The notes under the pieces are model-generated. The model ran no database searches. It saw only the letters and a list, made by a program, of their open reading frames with translations, and had not been told where the DNA came from. Positions 24,566 to 35,739 of a stretch of DNA of 64,000 nucleotides are shown one piece after another. This DNA comes from Armillaria gallica. Its lineage: Eukaryota > Basidiomycota > Agaricomycetes > Agaricales > Physalacriaceae. The position numbers and the translations under genes were made by a program. The stretch spans positions 992,001-1,056,000 of the forward strand of contig JBANDB010000020.1 of NCBI GenBank assembly GCA_037576215.1. Reading direction: 5' to 3'. Numbering within the stretch: position 1 is the first letter of the stretch; each line of letters begins with the position of its first letter.

Positions 24566-25436
24566 ACAGGACACTTTGGTGATGAGTTTGGAAATTGTGA
24601 CAACATCAGGACTGTAGTTGTTAACTTGTACAGAAGGAAGAAGATTATTTTCAGTTTCTTGCCACCAAAGAGGTAAGTTGGAAGGTCGAGCTGTATCACC
24701 TGCTTTACTTCGGTTATAAGTTCCTACAGTTATAGGGTGGTAATGGTATATACAACTGACGAATCTCCCAGTGCAAGAGAACAGTCCGAGATGATCAGGG
24801 GCCTGAGATCTCATTGTTACCCTACACATATTCTCAAGTTGCAAAAAATGGAGGACTACAATGACACGTAAAGTTTGGACACTGGACTAAGCAACGACAC
24901 CAAGAATGTTGGAAGTCCGGGGTCCATCTGATTGGATGGATCATACTATTCTTACCCGGATTCACAGAGTTCTCCTCCTTATGAAGGTGGGTCATCTACC
25001 CAAGGTGGTAGAAGGTATTCCAGGAGCAACTGACAATCAATCCACATTTTATGACGGATTCGATGACGGCGGTCTGATCCAAGAACTGATCCGCATGCAC
25101 AGCCACATCACCCTTTTTCCTCCACTGCCACATTGATTACCCATGCCGTTATGGCCATGCCTCGTGCAATATCCTGCGTGTCTCCTGGGCTATCGAGAAG
25201 TCTGAGTCAAATGATAGTTGGATGCTGCTTGTGGTTGTGGAATATGCAGTATGATCGAGACGGGATAATTTGAGCAGGATCTGGTGTGTGCACTAGCTGC
25301 TTGGGTGGTCGAAGACCGCTGATTTAGAACCTTCTCAAGGCGTAGTATAGGATAAATGCATTTACAGTCGGCTTCCCTCGCTTCATTCTCGAGAATGCGA
25401 TGGTGAGTCTCATAATTCTGGAATTGGTTATATGTG
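24566..25436 (+). repeat. A module, copy 2, fused to an F-box fragment
   Basis: Bases 24,566-25,378 match 4,770-5,515 closely. From about 25,379 the sequence switches to the 'cgcttcattctcgagaatgcgatgg' part of the F-box family (compare 6,417-6,470). A solo LTR interrupts it at 25437, and it resumes at 26031 with 'gatatggaaccacaatg'. The join shows that modules recombine. Confidence 0.5.
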
Positions 25437-26025
25437 TGTTAGGATTCTGCTGAAACCGGATATGCGAGCACAAGGCAAGTAGCGATGATCAAATCGAGGT
25501 AGGATTAATTAGAAATGATGTATGTAGTTAGGGAATAGAATGGATTTTGGCAAGGATTCATGAGCAGACCTGGGTGGTCCGGTTTGCGAGGTTAATGAGA
25601 TCAGTAAGCACGAAGCAATTACTGTAAGATGTAGCTGGTAAGCGCGGAGCTATTACTGAGGGGAAAACCGATACAGAAGCCTGTAAGCGTGAAGCTATTA
25701 CGGGCCATGGGTGGGGGCAGGCGCTGGGTGTGACCTTCTGATTAGTATTGGGGGGTGCTGGGTGTAGCTGAGGGTTCACACAGTGTGAGGGTACTGAAAG
25801 TAATAGATTGGATAAGATTTTGATACAATGGTATGTACAGTATTATATACTAGGAATTGTTCGAGTCATTATTATTCTACAACATTCTAATGTATTCTAG
25901 TATCTGTAAGAAAAGTAGAGAAAGTAACAGAAGATATGAACGAGTCACCATTAGGACTGAGAAGCCCGAGTACAGGCATGTGTTGGCTCATGGACCGAAT
26001 GGGCAGATACCCGATATCCATAACA
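25437..26025. mobile_element. Solo LTR, copy 1 (TGTTA...TAACA)
   Basis: Starts TGTTAGGATTC and ends CCATAACA, giving 5-bp terminal inverted repeats TGTTA/TAACA. It is flanked by identical 5-bp duplications ATGTG at 25432-25436 and 26026-26030. The 3' half (from about 25,840) aligns with the LTR at 60697-61224, including a TATATACTA motif. Internally, three near-repeats of GTAAGCGYGAAGCTATTAC lie at about 25,600-25,710. No internal retrotransposon sequence is attached, so it is a solo LTR of an LTR retrotransposon. Confidence 0.85.
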
Positions 26026-26229
26026 ATGTGATATGGAACCACAATGTGGTTTTGGAGCTCGGCTTTGTACGTGATGCCTTTTTAAAAAATTGCTAGTAAC
26101 TGGTACTGACGGTGTCCAGTTTTCCAACTGTGAAGGCAGCCTATCGCTCTTTGTTTTTGGGCTGCGTATATTCCTGACATAAACGATGACCAGTCATTGA
26201 ACGACATCAATTGAAAAGATGTACCATGG

Positions 26230-27330
26230 ATGAGCGAAAGTGAAAGATGACCATCATTCTAGGACTGTCTTTGCTCTCGCAGATATTCTGCTTGTCTTTG
26301 GTCTCTGTCTACTCACGCTTTCTTGTATTCCCTTTGAGACACCGCATTCACAAGAAGGGCTTGCCCATTCCAAATTTTGCAATACCAGAGAGATCGCTAC
26401 GAGTTGTAAAGCATTGATGATGAAGATGGACAAACTTATCGCCAGTGTTTAATGGTCTATGGTGGGTCCTTCAGTCATATTTTGTGTACTTCCATAGCTT
26501 ATGACCTTAGCATTATCCCACGACTGCACTGACTCACCACTATCCATCCTTTTCTCGGATCATGCCTCTACGCCATTATTACCAGCAGTCTGAGTTATGC
26601 GTGCGCCATTACCTCTTACTGGCGGATACTTCCCTACTGCTTTCTGTTCCCTTTACCATTGCATTGTCCGCTGTACCTTTGCTAAGACCGCAGAGTATAC
26701 TGACTGGTTATGGTTTGGACCTCAACGGGGGACAAAGAGGCACCCTGAGGAAGAACATTAACGGCCAGGCTGAAATCATGTATACAATATAGCCGGTATA
26801 GCATGTACTTTGAAATTAGTAGGATTGTTGGTGGAAAGGCTAACATTGCTGCCCATCTTCTGTATGGCAACTTTAAAGGGTTCGATTCCCACCTCCCGAA
26901 TAGTAGTGGTGGAACTAGATGTGACTTGCTTTTTGTTCAATTTGTTTGCTCGACACCGTTCAAACTTCAGTGCTACATGGTTCTTTCGAAATTCTGTATG
27001 ATCAAGTAAGGCCAATATCCTCATCTTTATTGTTCTGTTTGAAATGTACATGTGTTCCTTTTATGATGTACAAGTCCAGAGTCATTTCTACAATGATTTC
27101 CATGTGCCCAGTTTATGAAGTGGGCAACATCGGTCCTCTTTCTGCCGTGCGGGGTTCTATTCCCCCTGTCTGCAAATACACGGATGATTAAAATGTTTTG
27201 TTCTACACATCACACATGAACTCAATGTTTTTTCCCTAGGAGTGAAGATGTGTTTGGACAGGTGAGTGACATGCAGATATCTCAATGCTCAGTCTAGGTG
27301 GGCCATGGCCATTGAGAATATGGCACTACC
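26230..27330 (+). repeat. Q module, copy 2, with upstream shared segment
   Basis: Bases 26,260-26,400 share a block with about 47,600-47,660 ('cctttgagacaccgcattcacaagaagggcttgccc'). The Q part (about 26,780-27,330) has B boxes GGTTCGATTCC (26879-26889) and GGTTCTATTCC (27153-27163). Confidence 0.5.
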
Positions 27331-28330
27331 AGTGTATCATGAATCCAACATGAATCACTTGAAGGAGATCTACAAGGAGGAAGTACACTGTACTATTGAC
27401 CTGGCACCTGGCCTATCTCTTCACAGAATCCATCGCATGCTCCAGAACCAAGCATGTTCTCCGTTTAACAAGGGAATATGTCTAGTTCTTCTACATGGGA
27501 AGTCTGAAGAAGTCCGGGAGCGGATTATCAAAATCGGGTCGGCTTTTGATCAGCAGAGACGGAAAAGGGCGGAGCCGGATATTGCTGAACATGCTTCCCT
27601 TATACCATCATCGCTAGTTGCACTCGCCGTTTCTCCCTCTCGTCCCCCTGCCACTTCTAAACTCGCGTCCCTGACTCTTCCGCCAAATAATACTGCATCA
27701 TTGTCCGCCACGAATGAAGGTCTTGGATTTGTAACATCATTTCTTGTGGAGAAATCTATGTGGTGGGGTTTTTTTTGATTACCGGTTTTGATGCTAACTT
27801 TAGCAAATTCTCAGACCGCTCTACACAATCCGCTTTCGCGCTCCGTGTCTCCTCGTTCTCCTGGATAGTAGGACGATCAATGGCGACAATGACGCGACAC
27901 CCTGCTTGAAGTCACTGAGAATGAACAAAAGGAGACTGAAGGGAGCGCCATGGAGTACCAGTGCTAAGTACCAAGTTTCTTACTGTAGGTGTTCCGCCCG
28001 TTTTTGTTCAGCATCCAGCTAACACTAGGTATCTCTCCTTTCAGAAGCTCTCTGCCTCAAAGGAAGCCTGCATTTTCAATATCGTAATTCGACCCCACCT
28101 CGCTGCGAAGGAGATCGATACTCTTGGCACGCCTTTATCAACATGCTTGATAGCGATTTAGATGAACATATGGCGAAGAAATGATGTTGCTCGTGGTCCT
28201 CGTCCATGGTTGGGAGTGTGTTCAATGTTGCTGCAAGTGCCAGTGAGCCGTCAGTGTCTTTCACAATCCTTCCTCAAGTTGACATTCCTGATTTAGGATT
28301 GTCTCGATTGTCATTTCCTCATATGGTGAT
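27266..28330 (+). pseudogene. R module, copy 5, with the longest open frame
   Basis: A 170-codon frame (27266-27778) reads MNHLKEIYKEEVHCTIDLAPGLSLH, then RRKRAEPDIAEHA, LSATNEGLG and ends SMWWGFF. The same strings recur in the copies near 2.7, 21.1 and 39.0 kb, which argues that this was once coding. Beyond the stop, shared blocks continue to about 28,330. No domain recognised. It could be a degenerate element protein or a host gene family amplified with the Q repeat. Confidence 0.4.
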
Positions 28331-28439
28331 GCCCTTCAGGAAGAGGAAAATTGGATGAACGATGACAGGAGGATGGACCACACCCTCATACTGATGCAGG
28401 GTGTCCCGCATATTTTCACCTGCATCATCCACCGTCATA

Positions 28440-29300
28440 CTGTCCCTCGGTATATGCGCCCTGCTTCATTCAACTATGCCAAATATGACCACATGATTTT
28501 CCGCCATGAATGAACTAATGAAGGTCTTGGGTTCGGAACATCCTTTTTTCAGGAAAAATGTACGTGGCGGAGTTTTTTGATGACTGATCTCGATTGCTAA
28601 CAGCAGCCAAATCTCAGATCGTACTTTCCAATCTGTGCTGCGTGCGCCATCTTTCCGGTCCTGGTTCTCAGGGACGACGGAGGACGACGAGGGACAACAA
28701 CAACTCGACGCCATGACTAAAGTGTAGATCTTCACTGAGAATGAACATAAGGAGACTTAAAGGTAGTGAGACGGAGTGCCAGTGCTAGGATGGTGGCTCT
28801 TACTGAGATAAGTGAGCGTATTCAAACCGGTTTCATGTGCTGCAGGTGAGTCATCCATATGCTTTTTGATCCTTTCTGAAGCCGACAGTGCTAATCTAGC
28901 ACTGTCTCGACTATCTTCTTGTTTCTGTTTACTATCGTGACGCTCTTTGCGAGGAGGAACCGTAGACGATAGGAGGATGCGTATGCCGTCGCTCTGATGC
29001 ATGGGTGCTGGACCCACATATGTTAACCCTCTTCATTCACCATCATACCGTCCCTTAGTGGATGACCCCAGCTTCATTTTCCCTGCAGTAAACATCCACC
29101 TCATCTGGCATCCATTGTCTTCATTTCTCTCCTTAATAGACGTGCCATGGATTCCACCATCCAGCCTATTCTATGCTGTCATCGTCGTCACTCCTTGTTA
29201 TATCCCAATGACGTGGACATGTCAAGCCACTGCCTATGCACAGTGCCAGGGATTGTATGATCGTTTCGTCAGACCTCGTCTCCTTCTTAGCCTGTAGGAA
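28440..29300 (+). repeat. R module, copy 6 (partial)
   Basis: Blocks 'gaatgaactaatgaaggtcttggg', 'gtacgtggcggag' and 'gattgctaacagcagcc', then a tail matching the 21.8-22.2 kb region. Decayed. Confidence 0.4.
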
Positions 29301-29639
29301 TTTCGGTCGTGCCATAGGTGGGATAACGTGGGAGACGGCAAGGTCAAATACAACGAGGGATGGATATGATGTCGGAGGATGACGCTAGGCTTCCCGCAGA
29401 TGACATCAATATCAACGTCTCACATCCCGCATTTATTCTCGAGTCACTGAGCATGTTTATGGACAATAACAAGACGTCACCCCAAATAAACGAAGATTCG
29501 TCCAACAAATCATTAAGCCATACTAAATAGTGCCCGAGGCGAGGGATGAATAGAACCAAAGCCTGACGAAGGCCTCTGTTTATGATTGAGATACATCGAA
29601 TTGGAGCCCAGTCCACTGATAACTCAGCATTGTCCTGTC

Positions 29640-30206
29640 GTCTACACTAGGATATGGTGTAATTGCGACACAGCTTACCCCTGGTTCAATCCCCCATATC
29701 TGAATTTGCCCTCGCGCTTAATAGTTTTTGGCGTTGTTGGTCTGCATTTGGCATCAAAGGGAAATCAAATACTTTGTGATTACTTTATATCATCGAGAGA
29801 AACATGGAAGTCGCAAGGGCACAATGGATTGTAAGCACAAGGCCCATCGACGGCCGTAATCATTCCCGTGTGGTCTGTCCACATCAAACCGCTGCTAAAA
29901 ACTGTGCCGCGTTGTCGATGCCTGATCTCTTGAACGCACCTTTATCGCTGTGCATATCCCTTGTGCTTTGGTATTCTTGAAGACTTCATATCCCCGGTTC
30001 TGCGTTGATACGGAAATTAGCAGAGCCAAAACGATATACTTGAAAACAACCCAATTTCGGATATGGGGACTTTAATCTACGGTATATCGGAGTTCAATTC
30101 TCTGTTACTACCTTGTTGAAATATTGAATTTTTGAACCTCAAGTCCATCCCAAGATTTATGCCCAATCATGTTGCCATAATCACCATTTCTTATGCGAAA
30201 TCCGAG
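29640..30206 (+). repeat. V module, copy 2, 5' part
   Basis: Aligns with 3,320-4,388, including B box GGTTCAATCCC (29683-29693) and the 'ctacggtatatcggagttcaa' block at about 30,074. Alignment stops near 30,206 at the retrotransposon and resumes near 35,505. Confidence 0.6.
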
Positions 30207-30266
30207 CCCAAGCTAGATGGTGACCATTAGACATGGCAGAAGGGGCGCGAGTGAGCAAGAAACCAA

Positions 30267-30283
30267 GATACAGGGTATCTTGG
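30267..30283. repeat. Short perfect hairpin in the element's 3' region
   Basis: AAGATAC-AGG-GTATCTT forms a 7-bp stem with a 3-nt loop, downstream of the recombinase ORF. It may belong to the terminal or internal complementary structure of the element. Confidence 0.5.
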
Positions 30284-30587
30284 GGTTTGGGGGGTGAGTT
30301 TCCTGCTGAGGTGACTTCCGGCTGAGGGAAGAGAGAGCGTGAAGGAAGGGAAGCCGGAAGGGTGACTGGAACATCACCAACTAATGGGCAGGGAACCCAG
30401 GTGTTCGGGCAGTTGATGACTGACCGACGGCTGGAGACGCGATGCGACAGACAATGAACCCACACGAAGCAAGGCTCACAACGTGCCGGACGATGCAAGG
30501 GTCGACCCCAAACACCCCAAACCCGAGGTGAAGCTCCGAATGTATCCATAATTCAGTATGGCAGCAAGTAGTACAGGAGCTATGTAA

Positions 30588-31712
30588 TCATGATATATCT
30601 ATTCTATCTGGTAACTTGTTTGCAATGCGAAACATTTCAAAGGCATTCTGTAGGTCAGATAAGCGAGCTGAGCTGTAGGTACTATTAATCATAGAAGGGA
30701 TGAGATCTTTGAGTTTACGCCAATAAATAAGGAATGTGAGTGGCTTCCAACGTCCTTGTTTTGCAACTGTCTCCGGAGGAACGCCCGCTAGTAGCAGCTC
30801 TGTAGCACCACCTGGTCTGAAGCTGTGCCCATGGACAAAGTCCAGGTTGAAAGGGATCCAGATCTCTCAGCAGTGGTCTAAGAACCACTGCTTCACCATT
30901 GGCACCCAAGAGCCATCTGATGTGACAAAGGAGAAAAGCGGGGCATCCCCTGGGACTTCCTCATTTGTCTTGAGGTGGTGCTGAAGAGCTTTGACGGGAC
31001 AGAGGACGTCTCGCGCTGTGAATATCAAATCTGTGCCCTCTTGTTTCTCCATCTTGGCCCAGGGTATATGAAAGAGAGCTGATGAAGTGCCTCCAATGTG
31101 ATTTCGGAAGTTGATATGGATGGATCTTGCAACATGGAGACGAGGATCGAAGGCATTCCGTGATGGGATGGTGAGTTCTCCCAATCGGCAACATCCCCAG
31201 AAGGCACAGAGTGCTACCACAAAGACTGCAGCATCAAAGGAGTTTCGGAGGTTGAGGTGAGTCTGAAGAGTGATGAGATGATCAATTGAGACCGGCCTAC
31301 ATTTAGGTCTGGAGGAAGCGGGTGCCTTTTTAGCTGCCGAAGTTTTGATCAGAGAGACGAAATCGTCGCCTCCATGCCAGGGAGCACCATGCAGTGTGTG
31401 CCAGCCATGCACACCTGAAAGCCAGGTGCCTATCATCTTGCCCACTATATGCTTGGTGGATGCCCATGACACAAACACTGCCAGTAGGAACACTGAAGCC
31501 AGCATACGTGATGATTCAGGGATTTCCCTTTCATCACAAAACTGATGGAACCTGAGTAGGCCGGCGCCATAATTTTCAAGAGTTGATTTTTTGAGAGATG
31601 ATTGAGCGAGTTTAAGAATGAGAGGAGTGTCAAGAGGAACTTCAGCATAAAGGGAGTCATTGAAAGAGTGAGAGAACGGAGATGTCCAGCAGAAAAGGCA
31701 ATCTTCAGCCAC
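30588..31712 (-). pseudogene. Tyrosine recombinase of the YR retrotransposon
   Basis: Residues 1-281 are open, then a TGA (30869-30867), then the same frame continues to a stop at 30588 (about 374 codons). Catalytic motifs are visible: Arg in GCCRLGEL (about residue 176), HSFR (H296, R299), GRW (W322 in the usual second His/Trp position) and Tyr in LIYW (Y330). An N-terminal SAM-like core-binding region (TLENYGAGLLRFHQFCDE) precedes it. All catalytic residues except R176 lie beyond the stop, so an unsuppressed product would be dead. The stop is best explained as CGA to TGA (HC-stop-EIW). This enzyme would join the circular cDNA to the target by site-specific recombination. Confidence 0.85.
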
Positions 31713-31962
31713 AATGTGTGGTCAAAAGGAATTGTTATTGATGGCACAGCCCTCCTTCGGCTTGTGAGGTTTTGATTTGCTGATAGGTAGGCATGGCAGA
31801 ACGTCCAAAGGCATCAGAGTAGCTGGAGAGGATGGGAGCAATGAGGATTGGATTGGTTCCCTACTATCAGGCATGACAGTACATACTGACGCTGTATTCA
31901 TAGATGCAAATCTGCATGATTGTTAACTTGAATATATCATCAATAGAGATCATAGATATCAT

Positions 31963-33880
31963 CTAAACATGAGCAATATATGGGATAAGCTCCCTCAGGA
32001 GTGAAAAACTGGAGCATAGTCTAGAACTAGCTGGACCCAGATCTCCACGTGAGATAGGGTCTGCTGGGTTTATGGCGGAAGCCACATAGACAAGAGATAG
32101 ATGGATATTTTTGTCTGTAAGGACAATATAGGATCTCTGGATGGCAAGGTTCATAGAGATGCTACGACTCCACCCTTTATCAAAAGAGCCAATGACACCC
32201 TGGTTGTCAGAGTGGACAGTGACTGAGGCATCATGAATACCATGCTCTTCAAGGGTGTAGATCACCAGCTCTACCACCAGAGCCTCAAGCCAGCCAATGT
32301 TCCGACCTTGGTCTTTCCAACCGGGGATAAGGCGCCAAGCATCCCAGAGACCATCAATGATGATTCCAATTCCCCAGTCAGTTGACACATCCACAAAGAT
32401 CTCTAGAATGAGAGTGGGGCCATATGGCTTGAGCGAGCATGAGATATCTGGGGAGGATAAGGCATCTTCCCACCAGCAAAGATTGTTGATGAGAGGTTTT
32501 GAGGGGTATCTACGGAATGACTTGTCCCCGTTGAACTGAGATGAGAAGTAAAATAGCGAAGGGAGGTGGGAGCGCCCAAGCAGGTGGACAAATGCAATGT
32601 GGATGAGAGATCTCTGCAGTGTGAGTGTCTGTGAGAGAGGAGCATGATCATGCTGGTAGAGATCGATGAAGTTGCGGATGCGGTGCAGATACTTGAGACG
32701 TTTGGTCTCAGGGAGAGCTACTGACTTCACCTGGATATCCCAGAAGAAGCCAATGTAAGTGAAGGAAAAGTCAAAATCAGACCACTTTTCCTTATGCCAA
32801 GGAACATTGATTTGAGCGATGAGATCCTTTGCACTCTGCATATTGTACTTGTATAGGAACAAGCCATGAGGGTCCACAGCAGAGGGGATTTGGAAGACAT
32901 TAAGGTCATCAACCCACTTGACAGATGGGGAGACTTCCAGTGCGCTCCAGATATCCATCACCGCATTTGCTATTGATCCAGCATTGCTCTCTGAGGATGA
33001 GCAGCCAAATGGACAGGCATGTTTGATAAAGAAGCCCTTGGATCCTTGGACCACAAAGTATGGTTTGTGATCAGGTAGGATTGGGCACGTTTGGTAGAAT
33101 TTTGCGATATCAAGAGTCATCGCTTGAGTGCCCAGGGGAGCTTCTGAGATCTGGAGAGAGCAGGTATTAGCACCAGGATCATGTAATAGAGAGCAGGAGA
33201 GACACGATCAGCATAGAGATATCCATCTCAGATCGAGACACAACTAGCAGGATCATGGATCATAGCAGATGTCAACACGATCGGTGCAAGACATGGATCA
33301 GCCCAACCAAGCAGGTATGGGAGGGAGCAAATGATGGTTGGAGAGATCCCAACCCCCCACAGATTAGATGTATTGAGAGAGAGAAAAAGGTACTCACAAT
33401 TTTTGCAACATGTGCTGCCAAACCAAATCTGGTTGGAAAATTTTCAGAGTTGATGTAGTTGTTGGTGGAAGGGTTGAGCTTGGATCCCTTGGACAGATTG
33501 TGAACCACCCGGAGCTTGGGAGGTTCACCAAGTCCTTGATCCTGAGTATTTACTGAGCAAGGGGAGCATTGGAAGGGGCCGAGGATCTCCTCCACTGTCT
33601 CCTGGGAGAATGGACCACTCATCCTCTCTGCAGCCACCTCCTCCTTGAAGTATTGATCAATGAGAGCAGAATGAGCAGGATCGGAAACATAGTTTGGAAA
33701 AATGATAGTTCAAGAGAGAGTGGGGAAATCCCCCATTGGGAAACCAGAGTGAAGCTTGTGTACAAGGTCTGGATGTTCATTACAAAGGTTGAGCTAGTCA
33801 AGAAATAATTCGATAGCATCTGCATTGTATGGGGTAACGATTCGGTCATGGATGGAGTCGAGGGGATCAGGTCTCCTTCC
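31963..33880 (-). pseudogene. Reverse transcriptase-RNase H of the YR retrotransposon
   Basis: Two coding blocks are separated by a 247-nt intron-like gap (33397-33151, GTGAGT...CTCTCCAG, phase 0). The upstream block holds RIVTPYNADA, FPMGDFP and MSGPFSQETVEEILGPF. The downstream block (33120-31963) holds LDIAKFYQTCPILPDHKPY and the catalytic VDD in KWVDDLNVF (residues 70-72 of that block). An RNase H region follows, with FVDVSTDWGIG, WLEALVVEL and VHSDNQG, and the tail NPADPISRG. In-frame stops lie at 33796-33794 (TAG) and 33712-33710 (TGA), so this copy is inactive. The frame differs from that of gag, as is usual for these elements. Confidence 0.85.
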
Positions 33881-33884
33881 TGCA

Positions 33885-34847
33885 TCACCAGGCGAAGGCG
33901 TGGTGGTCACTGGAGAGACACCACGAGCATTTGTGGGAGGTGGACTGTGAGTGCTTGCAGCAGTTGTGCCTATCAGCATTGATGTTGAAGGGGATGCAGA
34001 TGTGCTTGCCCATGGCTTTGACCATGACAACGGGATCTGCTTTGTCGTCACAAGGCTTGCATTTCGTAGGTTCTCCTGACTCGAGATTCTGGTAGGTGCA
34101 GTCCAAAATCTTGTGCCCCTTCCTGGCACAGATGAGGCAGATGACAGCAAGAGGCCTGGCTGAGTTGCCTGAGCGAAGAAAACGAGCACCTCTCCTTACC
34201 AACATGGCAGCCATGGAGGAGGAAGAATCCATGGGAGTGAGAAACATCTTGGCAGACACTGCTGATGGACCTGAGCCCAGCCCTTTGGCAGCCCATGCAT
34301 TCTCTCTTTCTTTCTCCCTCATGTCTCTTTCTCGCTCCTTCTTGTCACGGATGTCACTCTTGGATTTTTCGAGGGATGAGGTGTAATATTCCTCTGTGAA
34401 TGCAAAACCATTCCCTGAGGCCAGAAGGTGAGCATGGTAATCTTTCCTCAGGTGTATGCATGTCCTGAGTACTGCAGGGAAGACCAGGGATAGCCCGACG
34501 ATGTTGTAGAAGAAGCTGAAGTGGAGATCCCAGCGCTCAGCCCAGATATCCCCACCAAGTTTCCTCATGAACTCGATGTAGTGGGGGAAAGCATCGCGAT
34601 ACTGTACCTCCATCATATCCGCCTCCTTGCCAAAGATCATGTGGTCGACATCTAGGATCCGCACAGAATTGCCATTCAGAAGGTATACTTTTACTATTGG
34701 AAGAGAGAAACCGATGGATTGTATGCGGATGAGATTTTCCGAGGTGAATAGGTGGAGGGGGAGATAGGCATTGCTGTCGTCAGCTGCCTTCACTAGGACC
34801 AGGTGGAACTCGTTAAGATGTCGAGAGTCCCCTGGCTGTCTTACCAT
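33885..34847 (-). CDS. Gag-like protein of the YR retrotransposon, main part
   Basis: This is an open frame of 320 codons. A folded N-terminal part (residues 1-155, e.g. RILDVDHMIFGKEADMMEVQ) is followed by a charged helix of K/R/E repeats (about 160-185). A perfect CCHC zinc knuckle, CLICARKGHKILDC (residues 237-250, C-X2-C-X4-H-X4-C), follows, and a Cys/His-rich C terminus (about 293-320). It probably packages element RNA. Its ATG overlaps the stop of the upstream frame (ATGGTAA), so the two may be one protein split by a frameshift or joined by reinitiation. Confidence 0.75.
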   Translation of the reverse strand: MVRQPGDSRHLNEFHLVLVKAADDSNAYLPLHLFTSENLIRIQSIGFSLPIVKVYLLNGNSVRILDVDHMIFGKEADMMEVQYRDAFPHYIEFMRKLGGDIWAERWDLHFSFFYNIVGLSLVFPAVLRTCIHLRKDYHAHLLASGNGFAFTEEYYTSSLEKSKSDIRDKKERERDMREKERENAWAAKGLGSGPSAVSAKMFLTPMDSSSSMAAMLVRRGARFLRSGNSARPLAVICLICARKGHKILDCTYQNLESGEPTKCKPCDDKADPVVMVKAMGKHICIPFNINADRHNCCKHSQSTSHKCSWCLSSDHHAFAW

Positions 34848-35338
34848 TTCACCTTTCCGTGAGTATTTTTCTTCCTACGCTCTTCGGCCTCCTCATGAGT
34901 CTCTTCATCAGGAATACCCCGCTTTCGAGAGCCAAAGATGTCCTTAATCGAGCCAGGACTGAGCTTGGCCAGGAGCGTGGCTAGAGCCACCGACTTGGGA
35001 GGGACTGGAGGGACTGGGGGTGGAGCATGGCCCCCTTCCGTGGTGATGAGCGACTCAAGCAACGAGATGGCTGAATGCTGGCCAGTAGGATCTGCCTGGT
35101 GAGTGTCAAACCTGAGCATCTTCTCCTCATTGTTAGCTTCTATCTTTTTGTTCTTTACCCTCTTCATCGCAATAGACATTTTCACTATGAGGCTGAGCTG
35201 AGCAGCATCGTGAGTCTTCTTTGGGCACATACAGGGAGCCGAAAGTTGGCCTGGAGGGCGAGAGCCCGACATTGTGTGCTTGAGAGTGAAGATGTGGAGA
35301 GAAAATAGCAGGAAACGCGAAAACCGAGTCCTGCACAA
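34841..35338 (-). CDS. N-terminal gag-like ORF of the YR retrotransposon
   Basis: The 165-codon frame has a more likely internal start at MSGSRPPGQLS (about residue 23). It is rich in Lys, Glu and Pro (PPPVPPVPP), with ALATLLAKLSPGSIKDIFGSRKRG near the end. No domain recognised. It overlaps the main gag frame by 7 nt. Confidence 0.55.
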   Translation of the reverse strand: MCRTRFSRFLLFSLHIFTLKHTMSGSRPPGQLSAPCMCPKKTHDAAQLSLIVKMSIAMKRVKNKKIEANNEEKMLRFDTHQADPTGQHSAISLLESLITTEGGHAPPPVPPVPPKSVALATLLAKLSPGSIKDIFGSRKRGIPDEETHEEAEERRKKNTHGKVKW

Positions 35339-35504
35339 CGAGGAGAGAGCAAAAACTTCGATGGAGATCTACGAAGTCCGCAAACATCGGTATTACTCGA
35401 TCGTACAAAACGGATGCAAATATGGTGCCACTACTGCACCACTAGCTTGGCCCCGCTCAAACTTGATGTGAGGAACAAACGGCTCGAGTTTGAGGTCCAA
35501 TAAA

Positions 35505-35735
35505 TGACTGCGCCAGTTCCGTAAAGCAACGAGCCAAAGGGTGTTTTCTTATATCATTTCCAAAACCACGGCGACCCTAGGAAGGGGATTACACGAGATG
35601 ATGAGGCCTGAATGACCAGCAACGACCGGAGCATGGAGCCTTTCATCGACTAGAATACCATCATGAGTGGTACAATGGTTAGTATATTCCTATCTAATTG
35701 TGGGTTCGATTCCTGCATTCTGATCTGATTGAAAA
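35505..35735 (+). repeat. V module, copy 2, 3' part, with a tRNA-like SINE head
   Basis: Resumes the match to 4,430-4,620 at 'agttccgtaaagcaacgagcc'. The A-box-like TGGTACAATGGTTAGTA (about 35,669) and B box GGTTCGATTCC (35703-35713) are about 34 nt apart, as in a tRNA-derived RNA polymerase III promoter. The body folds only partly as a tRNA, so I call it SINE-like and not a tRNA gene. Confidence 0.55.
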
Positions 35736-35739
35736 AGGT

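Larger units (their letters stand above)
30206..35500 (-). mobile_element. DIRS/Ngaro-type tyrosine-recombinase retrotransposon, degenerate
   Basis: Transcribed on the minus strand in the order gag-like, RT/RNase H, tyrosine recombinase. This set replaces the integrase of LTR elements and defines YR retrotransposons. It interrupts a V module whose intact paralogue lies at 4,370-4,440, placing the ends at about 30,206 and 35,455-35,505. CCAAGCTAGATGGTG near the left end and CACCACTAGCTTGG (35437-35450) near the right are inverted relative to each other, which favours DIRS-like inverted termini over Ngaro split direct repeats. That distinction is not proven. Several in-frame stops mean it cannot move by itself. 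Confidence 0.85.

Noticed and set aside
34790..34850. Intron (GTAAGA...CCTAG, about 52 nt) joining the two gag frames
   Set aside because: Removing it leads to an immediate stop; the overlapping ATGGTAA arrangement explains the two frames better.
35684..35735. Possible functional tRNA gene
   Set aside because: A and B boxes are good but the acceptor stem and anticodon arm do not pair, and a decayed copy of the same unit lies at 4.58 kb; SINE-like repeat preferred.
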